Part shown: positions 17,670 to 26,350 of the stretch, one piece after another
Layout of the letters: each line of letters begins with the position of its first letter
Numbering within the stretch: the stretch's first letter is position 1
Origin: Bellilinea sp040754815
GTDB taxonomy: Bacteria > Chloroflexota > Anaerolineae > Anaerolineales > Anaerolineaceae
Direction of reading: 5' to 3'
Length of the DNA: 64,000 nt
Assembly: GCA_040754815.1 (NCBI GenBank)
Contig: JBFMBX010000002.1
Span: forward strand, 496,001 to 560,000
The notes under the pieces: model-generated
The model's database searches: none
What the model was told of the DNA's origin: nothing
Seen by the model: the letters and a program-made list of their open reading frames with translations, nothing else
Translations under genes and position numbers: made by a program

Positions 17670-18923
17670 TTGAAAATTTTGCTGATTGTTCCTCATTATC
17701 AACCGGATCTGGGCCCAAGCGCGCCTTTGTTTACCCTTTTGAGCGAAGAATTCATCCGCCGCGGCCACCGGGTTTGTGTCTTAACCACCGTTCCGCATTA
17801 TCCCAGCGGAATTGTCCCGCCGCTCTTTCGGCGTAAGTGGATTCAACACTCCATCGAAAATGGCGTGGAAATTTATCGCGTGCGCGTCCCCTCGCTCAAC
17901 CGTTCCAATCTGGCCGCGCGATTTCTTCAATTTCTTGTTTATCAATTGGGGGCAAGCTGGCAGGGTTTGTTTTTGGATTATGAGGTTGTTTTCGTGGCAA
18001 ATCCTGCTTTATGGGTCTGGTTGCCATTCATTTTACTGGTTGTCCTTCGTCGCAAACCCGCCGTGTTTTCCATTTATGATCTCTATCCGGATGTAGGTGT
18101 CAGGCTGGGTATCTTCCGCAGCCCGCTCATCTACCATCTCGTTCGGACTTTGGAAAAATTTTGCCTGCATCACGCCGCCAAAGTCCGCTTGATTTCGGAA
18201 TCGTTCAGAAACGGCATCCACCAATTGGGGGTTCCCGATGCAAAAATCTGCCTGATTCCGGATTGGGTGGATGCTCATTTCATCCGTCCATTACCCCGTC
18301 AAAACTCATTCAGCAGAGAATACGGTCTGGAAGGGCATTTTGTCATTCAATATGCCGGCAATATGGGCTTTTCTCAACCACTGGAACTCATTCTGGAAGC
18401 CGCACAGGCTTTGGTGAACGAACCTGATTTCCTCTTCGTGTTGATCGGTGATGGAAGTAAACGCGAACAACTGGTTCAAATCGTCACTGAGCAGCGAATT
18501 GAAAACGTCCGCTTCATCCCCTTTCAGCCGCGGGAACGTCTGCCCGAAGTGCTGGCAGCCGCAGATATTGCGCTGGTGATTCTCAAACAGGGAATGGCCT
18601 ATACCGCCATGCCTTCGAAAATCCTTTCCATACTTGCCGCGGGAAAACCGCTGATTGCCTGCATGGATAGGGAATGTGAAACCTGGAACTTCATCCGGCA
18701 GACAGGTGCCGGCATCTGTGTACAGGCCGAAGATAAAAACGAACTGGTCAACGCCATCTTAACCCTGCGTGCCGACCCTTTGCTTTGCCAGCGCATGGCT
18801 GAAAACGGGCGAAAATGGATTTTACAGCATCATACTCCCCAGATTGCCGCAGAGAAGATGGAAAGCCTGTTGCTTTCGCTGCTCCCCAATTTTAAAACCG
18901 CCTCGAAAACCATGTCATCCTGA
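17670..18923 (+). CDS. Glycosyltransferase, GT4 family, WbuB-like (third)
   Basis: This is a 417-aa GT-B enzyme resembling the WbuB/fucosaminyl-transferase type. It has IVPHYQPDLGPSAPLFTLL at the start, a hydrophobic stretch in the middle of the N-terminal domain that may dock to the membrane (about residues 106-128), and YAGNMGFSQPLELILEAA in the C-terminal domain, with donor-site TAMPSKILSILAAGKPLIAC. The TTG start is supported by AAGGA seven bases upstream. Membrane docking would suit transfer onto a lipid-linked acceptor. Confidence 0.87.
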   Translation: MKILLIVPHYQPDLGPSAPLFTLLSEEFIRRGHRVCVLTTVPHYPSGIVPPLFRRKWIQHSIENGVEIYRVRVPSLNRSNLAARFLQFLVYQLGASWQGLFLDYEVVFVANPALWVWLPFILLVVLRRKPAVFSIYDLYPDVGVRLGIFRSPLIYHLVRTLEKFCLHHAAKVRLISESFRNGIHQLGVPDAKICLIPDWVDAHFIRPLPRQNSFSREYGLEGHFVIQYAGNMGFSQPLELILEAAQALVNEPDFLFVLIGDGSKREQLVQIVTEQRIENVRFIPFQPRERLPEVLAAADIALVILKQGMAYTAMPSKILSILAAGKPLIACMDRECETWNFIRQTGAGICVQAEDKNELVNAILTLRADPLLCQRMAENGRKWILQHHTPQIAAEKMESLLLSLLPNFKTASKTMSS

Positions 18924-18959
18924 GAAGGCCGCTCTCTCTATATTTCTCATCACCCGCCA

Positions 18960-19619
18960 TTGAAAATCAACCGCTCCGCTCACTCGTTCCGTTTGCTTGC
19001 TTTGGGATCAATTCTTTTACTCACAGCAATGGCGGCCATTTTTTACCCCTATCTTCTGATGGCAATTGGACAATTTCTGATCATCCGCGATCCGCTGCAA
19101 CATTCGGATGTGATTCATGTCATTGCCGGTGAAGACTACCGCACCGATTACGCCATTCGGCTTTATCTGCAAGGCTATGCGGATTATTTGTTCTTTACCG
19201 GCGGGTGGTGCGAAGAACACCAATGGGAACACGGCGCTCATGCGCGCCAGTTGGCCATATCACAGGGGGTTTCTCCGCTGGCTATCGGTGTGGATGATTC
19301 ACCGGTAATGAACACGTATTCAGAAGTGATGAACCTGAAAAAATGGATCGAAGCCAATCAAGGGGATATCCATTCCATTATGGTGGTAAGTGATCCTTAC
19401 CACATGCGGAGGGCAAGATGGACTTACCGTTTCGTCCTGGGCGGGGAATACACCATCCGTATGGCGCCGGTACCTATGGAACAGACCCCCTTTCTGGAAG
19501 AATGGTGGAAGGATGCCGTTACTGCCGATTTTGTGACCGAGGAATACATCAAATTGTTCTATTACTTGCTGCGGTATGGTTTGTCCATTCACTGGTTGGA
19601 AATTTTCGACACGGAATGA
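18960..19619 (+). CDS. YdcF/SanA-like (DUF218) membrane-anchored protein
   Basis: This 219-aa protein has an N-terminal hydrophobic anchor (about residues 13-40) and a DUF218 domain. The signature pieces are DVIHVIAGEDYRTDYAIRLY, then FTGG, then a mid-domain NTYSE, and MVVSDPYHMRRARW in the second half. Family members act in or near the cell envelope; some influence vancomycin sensitivity, but their biochemical activity is not well defined. The TTG start has no strong ribosome binding site, and no better candidate keeps the anchor. Its position inside the polysaccharide cluster suggests a role in envelope assembly. Confidence 0.75.
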   Translation: MKINRSAHSFRLLALGSILLLTAMAAIFYPYLLMAIGQFLIIRDPLQHSDVIHVIAGEDYRTDYAIRLYLQGYADYLFFTGGWCEEHQWEHGAHARQLAISQGVSPLAIGVDDSPVMNTYSEVMNLKKWIEANQGDIHSIMVVSDPYHMRRARWTYRFVLGGEYTIRMAPVPMEQTPFLEEWWKDAVTADFVTEEYIKLFYYLLRYGLSIHWLEIFDTE

Positions 19620-19655
19620 GTCCGGCAGTGGATCCATTTGACCTGAAAAACTAAA

Positions 19656-21206
19656 ATGAACGCAACCGTATTTGCCGAGTGGCTGAAACGACAGGGACAC
19701 TGCATTTACCAGACTGCCAGTGGATACTGGTATGATGCCGGCCCAAGGGTTTTGCAATTCTTCCCCTATCACTGGCTCATCCAGCCCAGTGAAGCAGAAA
19801 TTCATGACCTTTTGTGGAAGAAGAACAATCTGGCCTTGCGCTATTCTTCTCCGCTTGATTCAACCAAAGGCATGGTCAGTTATCATGTCGTCCTCGAAGA
19901 TCGAGGCTATTGCATGGAAAAACTGAAACCGCAGGCGCGTAACGGCATTCGCCGTGGACTGGAGAATTGCCGTGTAGAAACCATTACCTTTGAACGGCTG
20001 GCAGAAGAGGGTTGGAAACTGCAAAAAGATACTCTCGAACGACAAAACCGGCTTACCAGCATGAACGAACGGGAGTGGCAAAGGATTTGCTTATCTGCAA
20101 TCGGGTTGCCCTCCTTGACGGCATGGGCAGCACTGGTGGGTGAGCAATTGGCAGCAGCGCTGATTACCTGTCAGATAGATGATAAAGGGTATGTGCCATT
20201 TGCCTTAAGCCGCACGGAATTTTTAGGGTTGCACGTCAATCAGGCTTTGTTTTACTCCGTCTGCCTTCAGTTCCTTTCTCAACCCCGCATCACCGGCATT
20301 TTCTTCAGCCTTCAATCACTGGATGCTCCCGAAAGTGTGGATGAATTCAAATTTCGATTGGGTTATTCCGCCAAACCGGTCCGCCAGCGGGTTCATTTTC
20401 ATCCTTTATTAAAACCATTTGTCAATGAATTCGTTTACCGTCAGGTCGTATCCCGCATTCAAAAAAAACCTCAAGATACCTTTCTGAGAAAAGCAGAAGG
20501 AATGATGCGGTTTTACCTTCGCGGTAATCAGCCTTTATCTGAGCAAGTGTGGCCGGAGTGTCTTAAAAATCGAAAAAGCGAAGAATTTTTCATTTCAGGA
20601 AATCCCCAATCACCTCATACAGGTTCAATTCCGAAAAAAAAAATGAACAGAAGTGAGAATCCGCTTTACGGTTGTCAGATCCCCAATTTACCCGGCCTTT
20701 CTGAAGGGGAACAGAAAGATAGCGGGCTCCCCTTCCCCACCTTCTTCAAACGAAAATTTGCGAAATTGTGGAATTATTCGGTCAAGAGGAATTTAAAAAA
20801 AATGCAAAAGATGTTTTCCAAACCTTTCCAACACAAAAGCCCGCCCGTCAATCTTTCTGCCGGCCCGGTGATTAAACTGCAAGCCGGTGATTGGGTGCGG
20901 GTGCGCTCCGCTGAAGAAATTCAAGCAACGCTGGATAACTGGCAGGAATTGAAAGGTTGTGCTTTCCTACCCGAAATGTGGCAGTACTGCGGTACAACCC
21001 GGCGGGTTCTGGTGCGCATGGAAAGATTCCTCGATGAAAGAGATTACAAAGTAAAAAAATGCAGCGGCATCGTCCTGCTGGAAGGATTGATGTGTACAGG
21101 CACGCCCGTCTTTGGTCGTTGTGATCGGCGTTGTCATTTTTTCTGGCGGGAAGAGTGGTTGGAAAAAATCTCCGCTGAAAACCTCAACGAGGAATCCACA
21201 ACCTGA
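19656..21206 (+). CDS. FemAB-like acyltransferase fused to a cysteine-rich C-terminal domain
   Basis: Residues 1 to about 270 look like the GNAT-related FemAB/BioF2-like acyltransferase fold. Segments such as LKPQARNGIRRGLENCRVE and SLDAPESVDEFKFRLGY are typical, the latter matching the usual VDEFKxRLG-type ending. A low-complexity linker follows (about 300-405). The last 100 residues form a separate domain with GDWVRVRSAEEIQATLD, LPEMWQYCG, six cysteines (435, 445, 469, 480, 489, 493) and FWREEWL. From memory, free-standing relatives of this domain share the VRSxEEI..TLD / PEM..YCG / FWxExWL pattern, but no function is known. FemAB proteins transfer amino acids from aminoacyl-tRNA, so attachment of an amino acid to the polymer is plausible. 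Confidence 0.68.
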   Translation: MNATVFAEWLKRQGHCIYQTASGYWYDAGPRVLQFFPYHWLIQPSEAEIHDLLWKKNNLALRYSSPLDSTKGMVSYHVVLEDRGYCMEKLKPQARNGIRRGLENCRVETITFERLAEEGWKLQKDTLERQNRLTSMNEREWQRICLSAIGLPSLTAWAALVGEQLAAALITCQIDDKGYVPFALSRTEFLGLHVNQALFYSVCLQFLSQPRITGIFFSLQSLDAPESVDEFKFRLGYSAKPVRQRVHFHPLLKPFVNEFVYRQVVSRIQKKPQDTFLRKAEGMMRFYLRGNQPLSEQVWPECLKNRKSEEFFISGNPQSPHTGSIPKKKMNRSENPLYGCQIPNLPGLSEGEQKDSGLPFPTFFKRKFAKLWNYSVKRNLKKMQKMFSKPFQHKSPPVNLSAGPVIKLQAGDWVRVRSAEEIQATLDNWQELKGCAFLPEMWQYCGTTRRVLVRMERFLDERDYKVKKCSGIVLLEGLMCTGTPVFGRCDRRCHFFWREEWLEKISAENLNEESTT

Positions 21207-21330
21207 TCAGAGGTCGAAAAATTTTGCGGCAACCTTCCTGCTCAATCCCTGCCTTGTTCAACCACCCTTCTCCCCCTGTCGGACTTACTTTGGGGATGCT
21301 TTTCCAGTTCATCAATAGATGAGGAATCAA

Positions 21331-23346
21331 ATGAAAGGCAAAGTTTACCGGGACCTGATTAAAAGATGGATGGACATTCTCGCCGCAAGCCTCGGTTTGC
21401 TGCTGCTTTGGCCTTTCTTCCTCTTCATTGCAGCGCTCATTAAACGAGATTCGGAGGGGCCGGTGTTCTTCTGGTGCAACCGCGCCGGCCGGTTCGGGAA
21501 ACCGTTTCGTATGCTTAAATTCCGCACGATGTACGAAACGCCGGGCAGCTACGCCGGGCCACCCATCACTTCCCGCGATGATGACCGCATTACGCCGGTG
21601 GGGCGCTGGCTGCGCGATTCGAAAATCAACGAATTGCCGCAGTTATGGAACGTACTCAAGGGGGAAATGAGTCTGGTCGGCCCGCGTCCCGAGGACATTC
21701 ACGTGGTTGACCAGTGGCCGGCCGAGGCAAAAGCCGAAATCCTCTCCGTTCGTCCGGGAATAACCAGTCCGGCCAGCATCATTTATCATGATGAAGAGAA
21801 TCGCCTGAGCCGCAACAATGTGATGAATGAATATCTGCGGCAAATCCTGCCGGACAAAATGCGGCTTGACCAGTTATACGTCCGTAATCAATCCCTCACA
21901 GCAGATCTGGATATTATTTTTTGGACACTGGCAATTTTTATCCCTATTGTTGCCCGGGCAAAAATACCCGAAAATCTGCTCTTTTTTGGCCCCCTCTCGC
22001 GCCTCGTGCACCGCTATCTGAACTGGTTTGTGATTGACCTGATCGTTTCCCTGTTCGCTTTTACGCTGGTCGGCTTTATTGCCCGGCATCAACTGCCGCC
22101 CTACTGGGACACCCGTCAGTTATTCATGCTGGCAGTATTCATGGCGCTGATCTTCAGCGGCATCAACTTTTTGCTGGGATTCAACCGCATCCTCTGGAGG
22201 TATGCCACCGTCAATGATGGCATCAATCTGCTTGTTGCCACCTCCATGCTTTCCGTCCTGGTCCTGATTTTCAATCACTTGCAGGGAGTTTTCCGCTGGT
22301 TTGCTTTTCCGGCTCTGCCGCCCCAATGGATTCTGCTCATGTGCTTGCTGGCTCAAATCGGTTTGCTGGTCAATCGTTACCGCCTGCGTTTGATTTCTTC
22401 AATTTCAAGCCGCTGGTTGAAGTGGCGCAGATATGCCGCCGGTGTGGGTGAAAAAGTGTTGATTGTTGGAGTGGGTGAAAGTTTTCAGACCCTCGTTCAA
22501 CTGTTGAAAAGCCAGCAATTCCGCTATCTCTTCCAAATCGTCGGCGTGGTGGATGACACCGATACCTCGCAAATTGGCCTGTTCATTGAGGAATGCCGAA
22601 TCCTGGGCAGGACTTCCGATATTCCCGATCTGGTTGCCAGGTACGATGTGGGAGTTTTATTTTTTACCAGCAGCCACATTCCTTCTGATTTAAAACAGAT
22701 GGTCTGTCAGCTTCGCCGAAGTAAGGAGCATTTAAGGATTGCCCTCGTTCCTCAAATCCTGCGCAGTCTTGAACAACAAATGACCTCAGGCAACAACCAC
22801 CTCCCCGATTCATTGATGTGGTCGCCCGACTCGGCCTATTACTACACCCTGCACGACCCAGAAACCGATTTACCCAACCGGTATCTTTTCTGCGAACAGC
22901 TTCACCATGCCCTCGCCTTTGCTTCCCGCTACAACACCAAAGTTGCCGTTCTAATGGTGGATTTAACCCCCGCCCAGCCGGAAGATATCTGCCTCTCCAG
23001 GTCAGAACTATCGTTGTTGATGAAGCAGGCAGCCCGCCGGCTGCTTTCGCTCAAGCGCAAAAGTGATGTGCTGGCTCTTCTGGAAAACTCTCAATTTGGC
23101 TTAATCCTCGAAAATCTCAGCAGGGATGAAGACCTCATCCTGATTGCCAATCGAATTCATGAGACGTTATCTCAGCCCTTCTCAATAAATCACAACGCCG
23201 TTCAACTCCATGCGGAAATCAGCGTTTGTTCCAGTTTTGGTTCGGCAGAAAACGCGGAATTTCCCCAGCAAAAAATGGACTGGCTGATGACCCACCGCGT
23301 ACCACTCACGTTGATGCAGGGAGGTGTTTATGAAATGGGACGATAA
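21331..23346 (+). CDS. Phosphoglycosyl transferase fused to a FlaA1/WbpM-type membrane-Rossmann module and a degenerate GGDEF domain
   Basis: This is a 671-aa multidomain protein. Residues 1-205 are a monotopic bacterial sugar transferase (initial reentrant helix, KFRTM, NELPQLWNVLKGEMSLVGPRPE), which would start repeat-unit synthesis on undecaprenyl phosphate. Residues about 230-345 hold four membrane helices, followed by a nucleotide-binding domain (EKVLIVGVGES near 373), as in the N-terminal half of WbpM/CapD-type proteins but without the dehydratase domain. Residues about 505-660 resemble a GGDEF domain (DPETDLPNRYLF), but the GGDEF signature is replaced by LLENSQFGLIL, so it is probably a sensor. 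The catalytic Asp-Glu of the PGT reads Asn-Glu. The start at 21331 has TGAGGA upstream. Confidence 0.8.
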   Translation: MKGKVYRDLIKRWMDILAASLGLLLLWPFFLFIAALIKRDSEGPVFFWCNRAGRFGKPFRMLKFRTMYETPGSYAGPPITSRDDDRITPVGRWLRDSKINELPQLWNVLKGEMSLVGPRPEDIHVVDQWPAEAKAEILSVRPGITSPASIIYHDEENRLSRNNVMNEYLRQILPDKMRLDQLYVRNQSLTADLDIIFWTLAIFIPIVARAKIPENLLFFGPLSRLVHRYLNWFVIDLIVSLFAFTLVGFIARHQLPPYWDTRQLFMLAVFMALIFSGINFLLGFNRILWRYATVNDGINLLVATSMLSVLVLIFNHLQGVFRWFAFPALPPQWILLMCLLAQIGLLVNRYRLRLISSISSRWLKWRRYAAGVGEKVLIVGVGESFQTLVQLLKSQQFRYLFQIVGVVDDTDTSQIGLFIEECRILGRTSDIPDLVARYDVGVLFFTSSHIPSDLKQMVCQLRRSKEHLRIALVPQILRSLEQQMTSGNNHLPDSLMWSPDSAYYYTLHDPETDLPNRYLFCEQLHHALAFASRYNTKVAVLMVDLTPAQPEDICLSRSELSLLMKQAARRLLSLKRKSDVLALLENSQFGLILENLSRDEDLILIANRIHETLSQPFSINHNAVQLHAEISVCSSFGSAENAEFPQQKMDWLMTHRVPLTLMQGGVYEMGR

Positions 23347-24319
23347 ACCTGTGCTGGTCACAGGGGCAGGCGGCTTTATTGGCAGTCATCTGGTGGAAAC
23401 ACTGGCAAAACAAGGTGCTTCCGTCCGCGCATGGGTGCGCTATACCTCGCGTGCCGAAATGGGATTGTTGAAATTCCTCCCTGCCGAAATCCTTTCGAAA
23501 ATTGAAATTTTTTCCGGTGATTTACTCGACCCACAAACGGCTTTCGAGGCTGTGGAAGGCTGTGGGCTGGTTTTTCACCTCGGCGCGTTGATTTCCATCC
23601 CCTACTCCTATCTTCACCCTCGCGAAGTGGCTGCGACCAATTTTCTGGGAACTTTGAATATTTTGATGGCATGTAAAAACACTCGCATTGAGAGGCTGAT
23701 TCACACCTCGACCAGCGAGGTGTACGGCACTGCCCGGCAGGTGCCAATTCGTGAAGATCACCCCCTGCAGGCCCAATCGCCGTACGCTGCCAGCAAAATT
23801 GGGGCCGATAAACTGGTTGAAAGTTTTTACCGCGCTTTCAATCTGCCGGTAATAACCGTGCGCCCTTTTAACACCTATGGGCCGCGGCAATCGGCACGGG
23901 CCGTGATTCCGGCCATCATCACTCAGGCGCTGGTCAATAAAACGGTCTTTCTTGGAAATTTGGAAACGACCCGCGATTTCACCTTTGTTTCCGATACGGT
24001 AGCTGGATTTATCGGAGCGGCAAAAACCGGCGGCATTGAAGGGAGGGTGCTAAACCTCGGCTCCGGGCAGGAAATTCGCATTGCCGATTTAGCCGAGTTA
24101 ATCATCCAGAAAATTGATCCGTCCATCAAACTGGCCGTGGACCCGAACCGTCTGCGTCCCGCCGGTTCAGAAGTGTATCGCCTGATTTCCGATAATTCAT
24201 TAGCCCGCCGTTTACTGGGATGGCAACCGAAAATTCCTCTCAATGATGGAATTGCGCTAACGATTGATTGGATCAAAAACCACTTGAATCTTTACCGGGC
24301 TGGACAGTATGAAGTCTAG
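23330..24319 (+). CDS. NAD-dependent sugar-nucleotide 4,6-dehydratase/epimerase (LegB-like)
   Basis: This is an extended short-chain dehydrogenase of 329 aa with TGAGGFIGS at residues 11-19, the catalytic TSTSEVYG and YAASK (Tyr152/Lys156), and RPFNTYGPRQSARAVIP. The last motif and overall layout fit the LegB subgroup, which dehydrates a nucleotide-linked GlcNAc to the 4-keto-6-deoxy sugar. The start at 23330 has GGAGGTG six bases upstream and overlaps the preceding gene by 17 bases. Followed by a nucleotidyltransferase and a DegT aminotransferase, it fits a short pathway to a 4-amino-4,6-dideoxy sugar. A plain 4-epimerase role cannot be excluded. Confidence 0.82.
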   Translation: MKWDDKPVLVTGAGGFIGSHLVETLAKQGASVRAWVRYTSRAEMGLLKFLPAEILSKIEIFSGDLLDPQTAFEAVEGCGLVFHLGALISIPYSYLHPREVAATNFLGTLNILMACKNTRIERLIHTSTSEVYGTARQVPIREDHPLQAQSPYAASKIGADKLVESFYRAFNLPVITVRPFNTYGPRQSARAVIPAIITQALVNKTVFLGNLETTRDFTFVSDTVAGFIGAAKTGGIEGRVLNLGSGQEIRIADLAELIIQKIDPSIKLAVDPNRLRPAGSEVYRLISDNSLARRLLGWQPKIPLNDGIALTIDWIKNHLNLYRAGQYEV

Positions 24320-24328
24320 AGGTGATTT

Positions 24329-25042
24329 ATGAAAGCCGTCATTCTGGCCGGTGGGAAGGGCACGCGCCTGGCCCCTTACACCAAAATTCTGCCAAAGCCG
24401 TTGATGCCCATCGGCGATATGCCCATTTTGGAAGTCATCCTGCGTCAGTTGAAAGCCGCCGGTATTTGCGATGTGGTGCTGACCGTGGGGCATCTTTCGG
24501 AATTATTGCGGGCTTTCTTTCAGGACGGCAGCCGGCTGGGCATTCGCATCGGTTACTCCTATGAAGAACACCCTCTCGGTACTGCCGGCCCGCTTGCACT
24601 GGTGGACGGACTGGATGAGACTTTTCTGGTTTGTAACGGCGATGTATTGACCAATTTGAATATCTGTCATCTGATTCGGTTTCACAAACAAGAAAATGCA
24701 CTGGCCACCATTGCCGTCCACCACCGGCAGGTGCGGATTGATTTTGGCGTGATCGAATGGAATCAAAAGCCGCACATCGCTCGCTACATCGAAAAGCCGA
24801 CCATTGATTACATGGTCAGCATGGGAATATACGTTTTTGAACCACAGGTGTTGAGATATATCCCCAAAGGAAAGTACCTTGACTTTCCCGATCTGGTCAG
24901 GATTCTGCTCGATGCCGGAGAACGGGTGGTGGGCTTTCTTTTCGAGGGGTACTGGCAGGACCTCGGCAGAGCAGATGATTACGAACACGCCACACTCGAC
25001 TTTGAGAAAATGTATTCTGAATTCTTCCACGAGGAAACTTAA
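24329..25042 (+). CDS. Sugar-1-phosphate nucleotidyltransferase
   Basis: This is a 237-aa nucleotidyltransferase with the canonical AVILAGGKGTRLAPYTKILPK activation loop at the N-terminus, VCNGDVLTN around residue 95 and EKP near 150. It activates a sugar-1-phosphate with an NTP. The protein is the bare catalytic domain with no left-handed beta-helix. The start has AGAGGTGATTT just upstream. The next gene begins at the base after its stop. Together with the LegB-like and DegT genes it resembles the legionaminic-acid type PtmE/LegB/LegC set, although PtmE normally also has CBS domains. Confidence 0.88.
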   Translation: MKAVILAGGKGTRLAPYTKILPKPLMPIGDMPILEVILRQLKAAGICDVVLTVGHLSELLRAFFQDGSRLGIRIGYSYEEHPLGTAGPLALVDGLDETFLVCNGDVLTNLNICHLIRFHKQENALATIAVHHRQVRIDFGVIEWNQKPHIARYIEKPTIDYMVSMGIYVFEPQVLRYIPKGKYLDFPDLVRILLDAGERVVGFLFEGYWQDLGRADDYEHATLDFEKMYSEFFHEET

Positions 25043-26191
25043 ATGGACTGGAAAATTCCACTGGCCGATCTGGATATTGGAGCAGATGAAATTAAAGCCG
25101 TAGAGGCCGTGCTGGAAAGCCGCTGGCTGACAATGGGGGCAGTCACCCGGCAATTCGAGCGTGAGTTTGCTGCGTTCCTTGGAGTAAAACATGCCTTTGC
25201 GGTGGCCAACGGCACGGCTGCCTTACACCTTGCCTGTCTGGCTCTGGAACTGGGTGCAGGGGATGAGGTTATTGTCCCTTCGCTGACCTTCGTAGCCTCG
25301 GCAAATGCCATTCGTTATACCGGCGCGCTACCGGTCTTTGCGGATATCGTCAGCCTTGATGACCTGAATATCTGCCCTTCTGCCATTGAACATTGCATCA
25401 GCAAACGCACCAGAGCCATCATGGTGGTGCATTACGGCGGTTTTGCCTGCGACATGCCCGCCATCAAAACACTGGCTGAGCAATACAACCTGAAAATCAT
25501 CGAAGACGCCGCTCACGCCATCGGCGGGGAGCTGGATCAAATTCCGCTGGGCTGCTGGGGAGAGATCGGCTGTTTCAGTTTCTTTTCCAATAAAAACATG
25601 ACCACCGGCGAGGGAGGCATGGTCGTCACCAATGATGATGAAACCGCCAACCGCCTGCGCTTATTGCGCTCGCACGGCATGACCACCCTCACATGGGACC
25701 GCCATCAGGGGCGCGCCAGCGAGTACGATGTGGTCATGCTCGGCTACAATTATCGGCTGGATGAAATCCGTGCCGCCATCGGACTGGTTCAACTGAAAAA
25801 ACTGGAATTCAACAATCAGCGCCGCCGCCACTTGAGCCGGCTTTATGATTCACTGCTCCTGCAAGAAAACCTGCCCGTGATTTTGCCCTTTCAGAATTAC
25901 CGCGGTAAATCGGCTGCCCATCTTTACCCCATTCTGCTGCCGGCCGAAATCAACCGCCGACAGGTGATGGAGATGCTCAAAGCCAGAGGAATTCAAACCA
26001 GCATTCACTATCCACCGATTCACCTTTTTTCGATATATAACAGCGGGGATAAGAAAGTTTCCCATTCCTTACCGCTGACGGAAGAAGCCTGCCGGCGGGA
26101 ACTGACCTTACCTCTCTTTCCGGGAATGAAAGAAGAGGATGTTTCTTTTGTGGTTTCTGCCCTTAAGGAAGCCTTAGAGGGAATTCTATAA
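25043..26191 (+). CDS. DegT/DnrJ/EryC1/StrS-family sugar aminotransferase
   Basis: This PLP-dependent enzyme of 382 aa transfers an amino group to a keto sugar nucleotide. Recognisable motifs are ANGTAALHLACLAL (phosphate contact), EDAAHAIGG, and SFFSNKNMTTGEGGM, where the Lys near residue 184 forms the Schiff base with PLP. The likely substrate is the 4-keto-6-deoxy sugar produced by the LegB-like enzyme two genes upstream. It is the last gene of the polysaccharide operon; an intrinsic terminator follows 30 bases after the stop. The GAGGAAAC site overlaps the previous gene's end. Confidence 0.9.
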   Translation: MDWKIPLADLDIGADEIKAVEAVLESRWLTMGAVTRQFEREFAAFLGVKHAFAVANGTAALHLACLALELGAGDEVIVPSLTFVASANAIRYTGALPVFADIVSLDDLNICPSAIEHCISKRTRAIMVVHYGGFACDMPAIKTLAEQYNLKIIEDAAHAIGGELDQIPLGCWGEIGCFSFFSNKNMTTGEGGMVVTNDDETANRLRLLRSHGMTTLTWDRHQGRASEYDVVMLGYNYRLDEIRAAIGLVQLKKLEFNNQRRRHLSRLYDSLLLQENLPVILPFQNYRGKSAAHLYPILLPAEINRRQVMEMLKARGIQTSIHYPPIHLFSIYNSGDKKVSHSLPLTEEACRRELTLPLFPGMKEEDVSFVVSALKEALEGIL

Positions 26192-26220
26192 GTTGACTTC
26201 TTAATCTCAATCGCACTCAG

Positions 26221-26246
26221 CGCGCCCGTTACCAGGCGCGTTTTTT
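26221..26246 (+). terminator. Terminator of the polysaccharide cluster
   Basis: The stem CGCGCC/GGCGCG is followed by T6 and a second T-rich run. It closes the transcription unit that starts near 5.5 kb. Confidence 0.85.
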
Positions 26247-26350
26247 AATTTTTTGCTCCTCAAAAACCGAAAGGTTGGCGTTATTGTTGCACCTGTGATA
26301 AAGTTGATAAATTTCAGAATAATTGCACTCAGGTCGGAACGGATTTTTAA

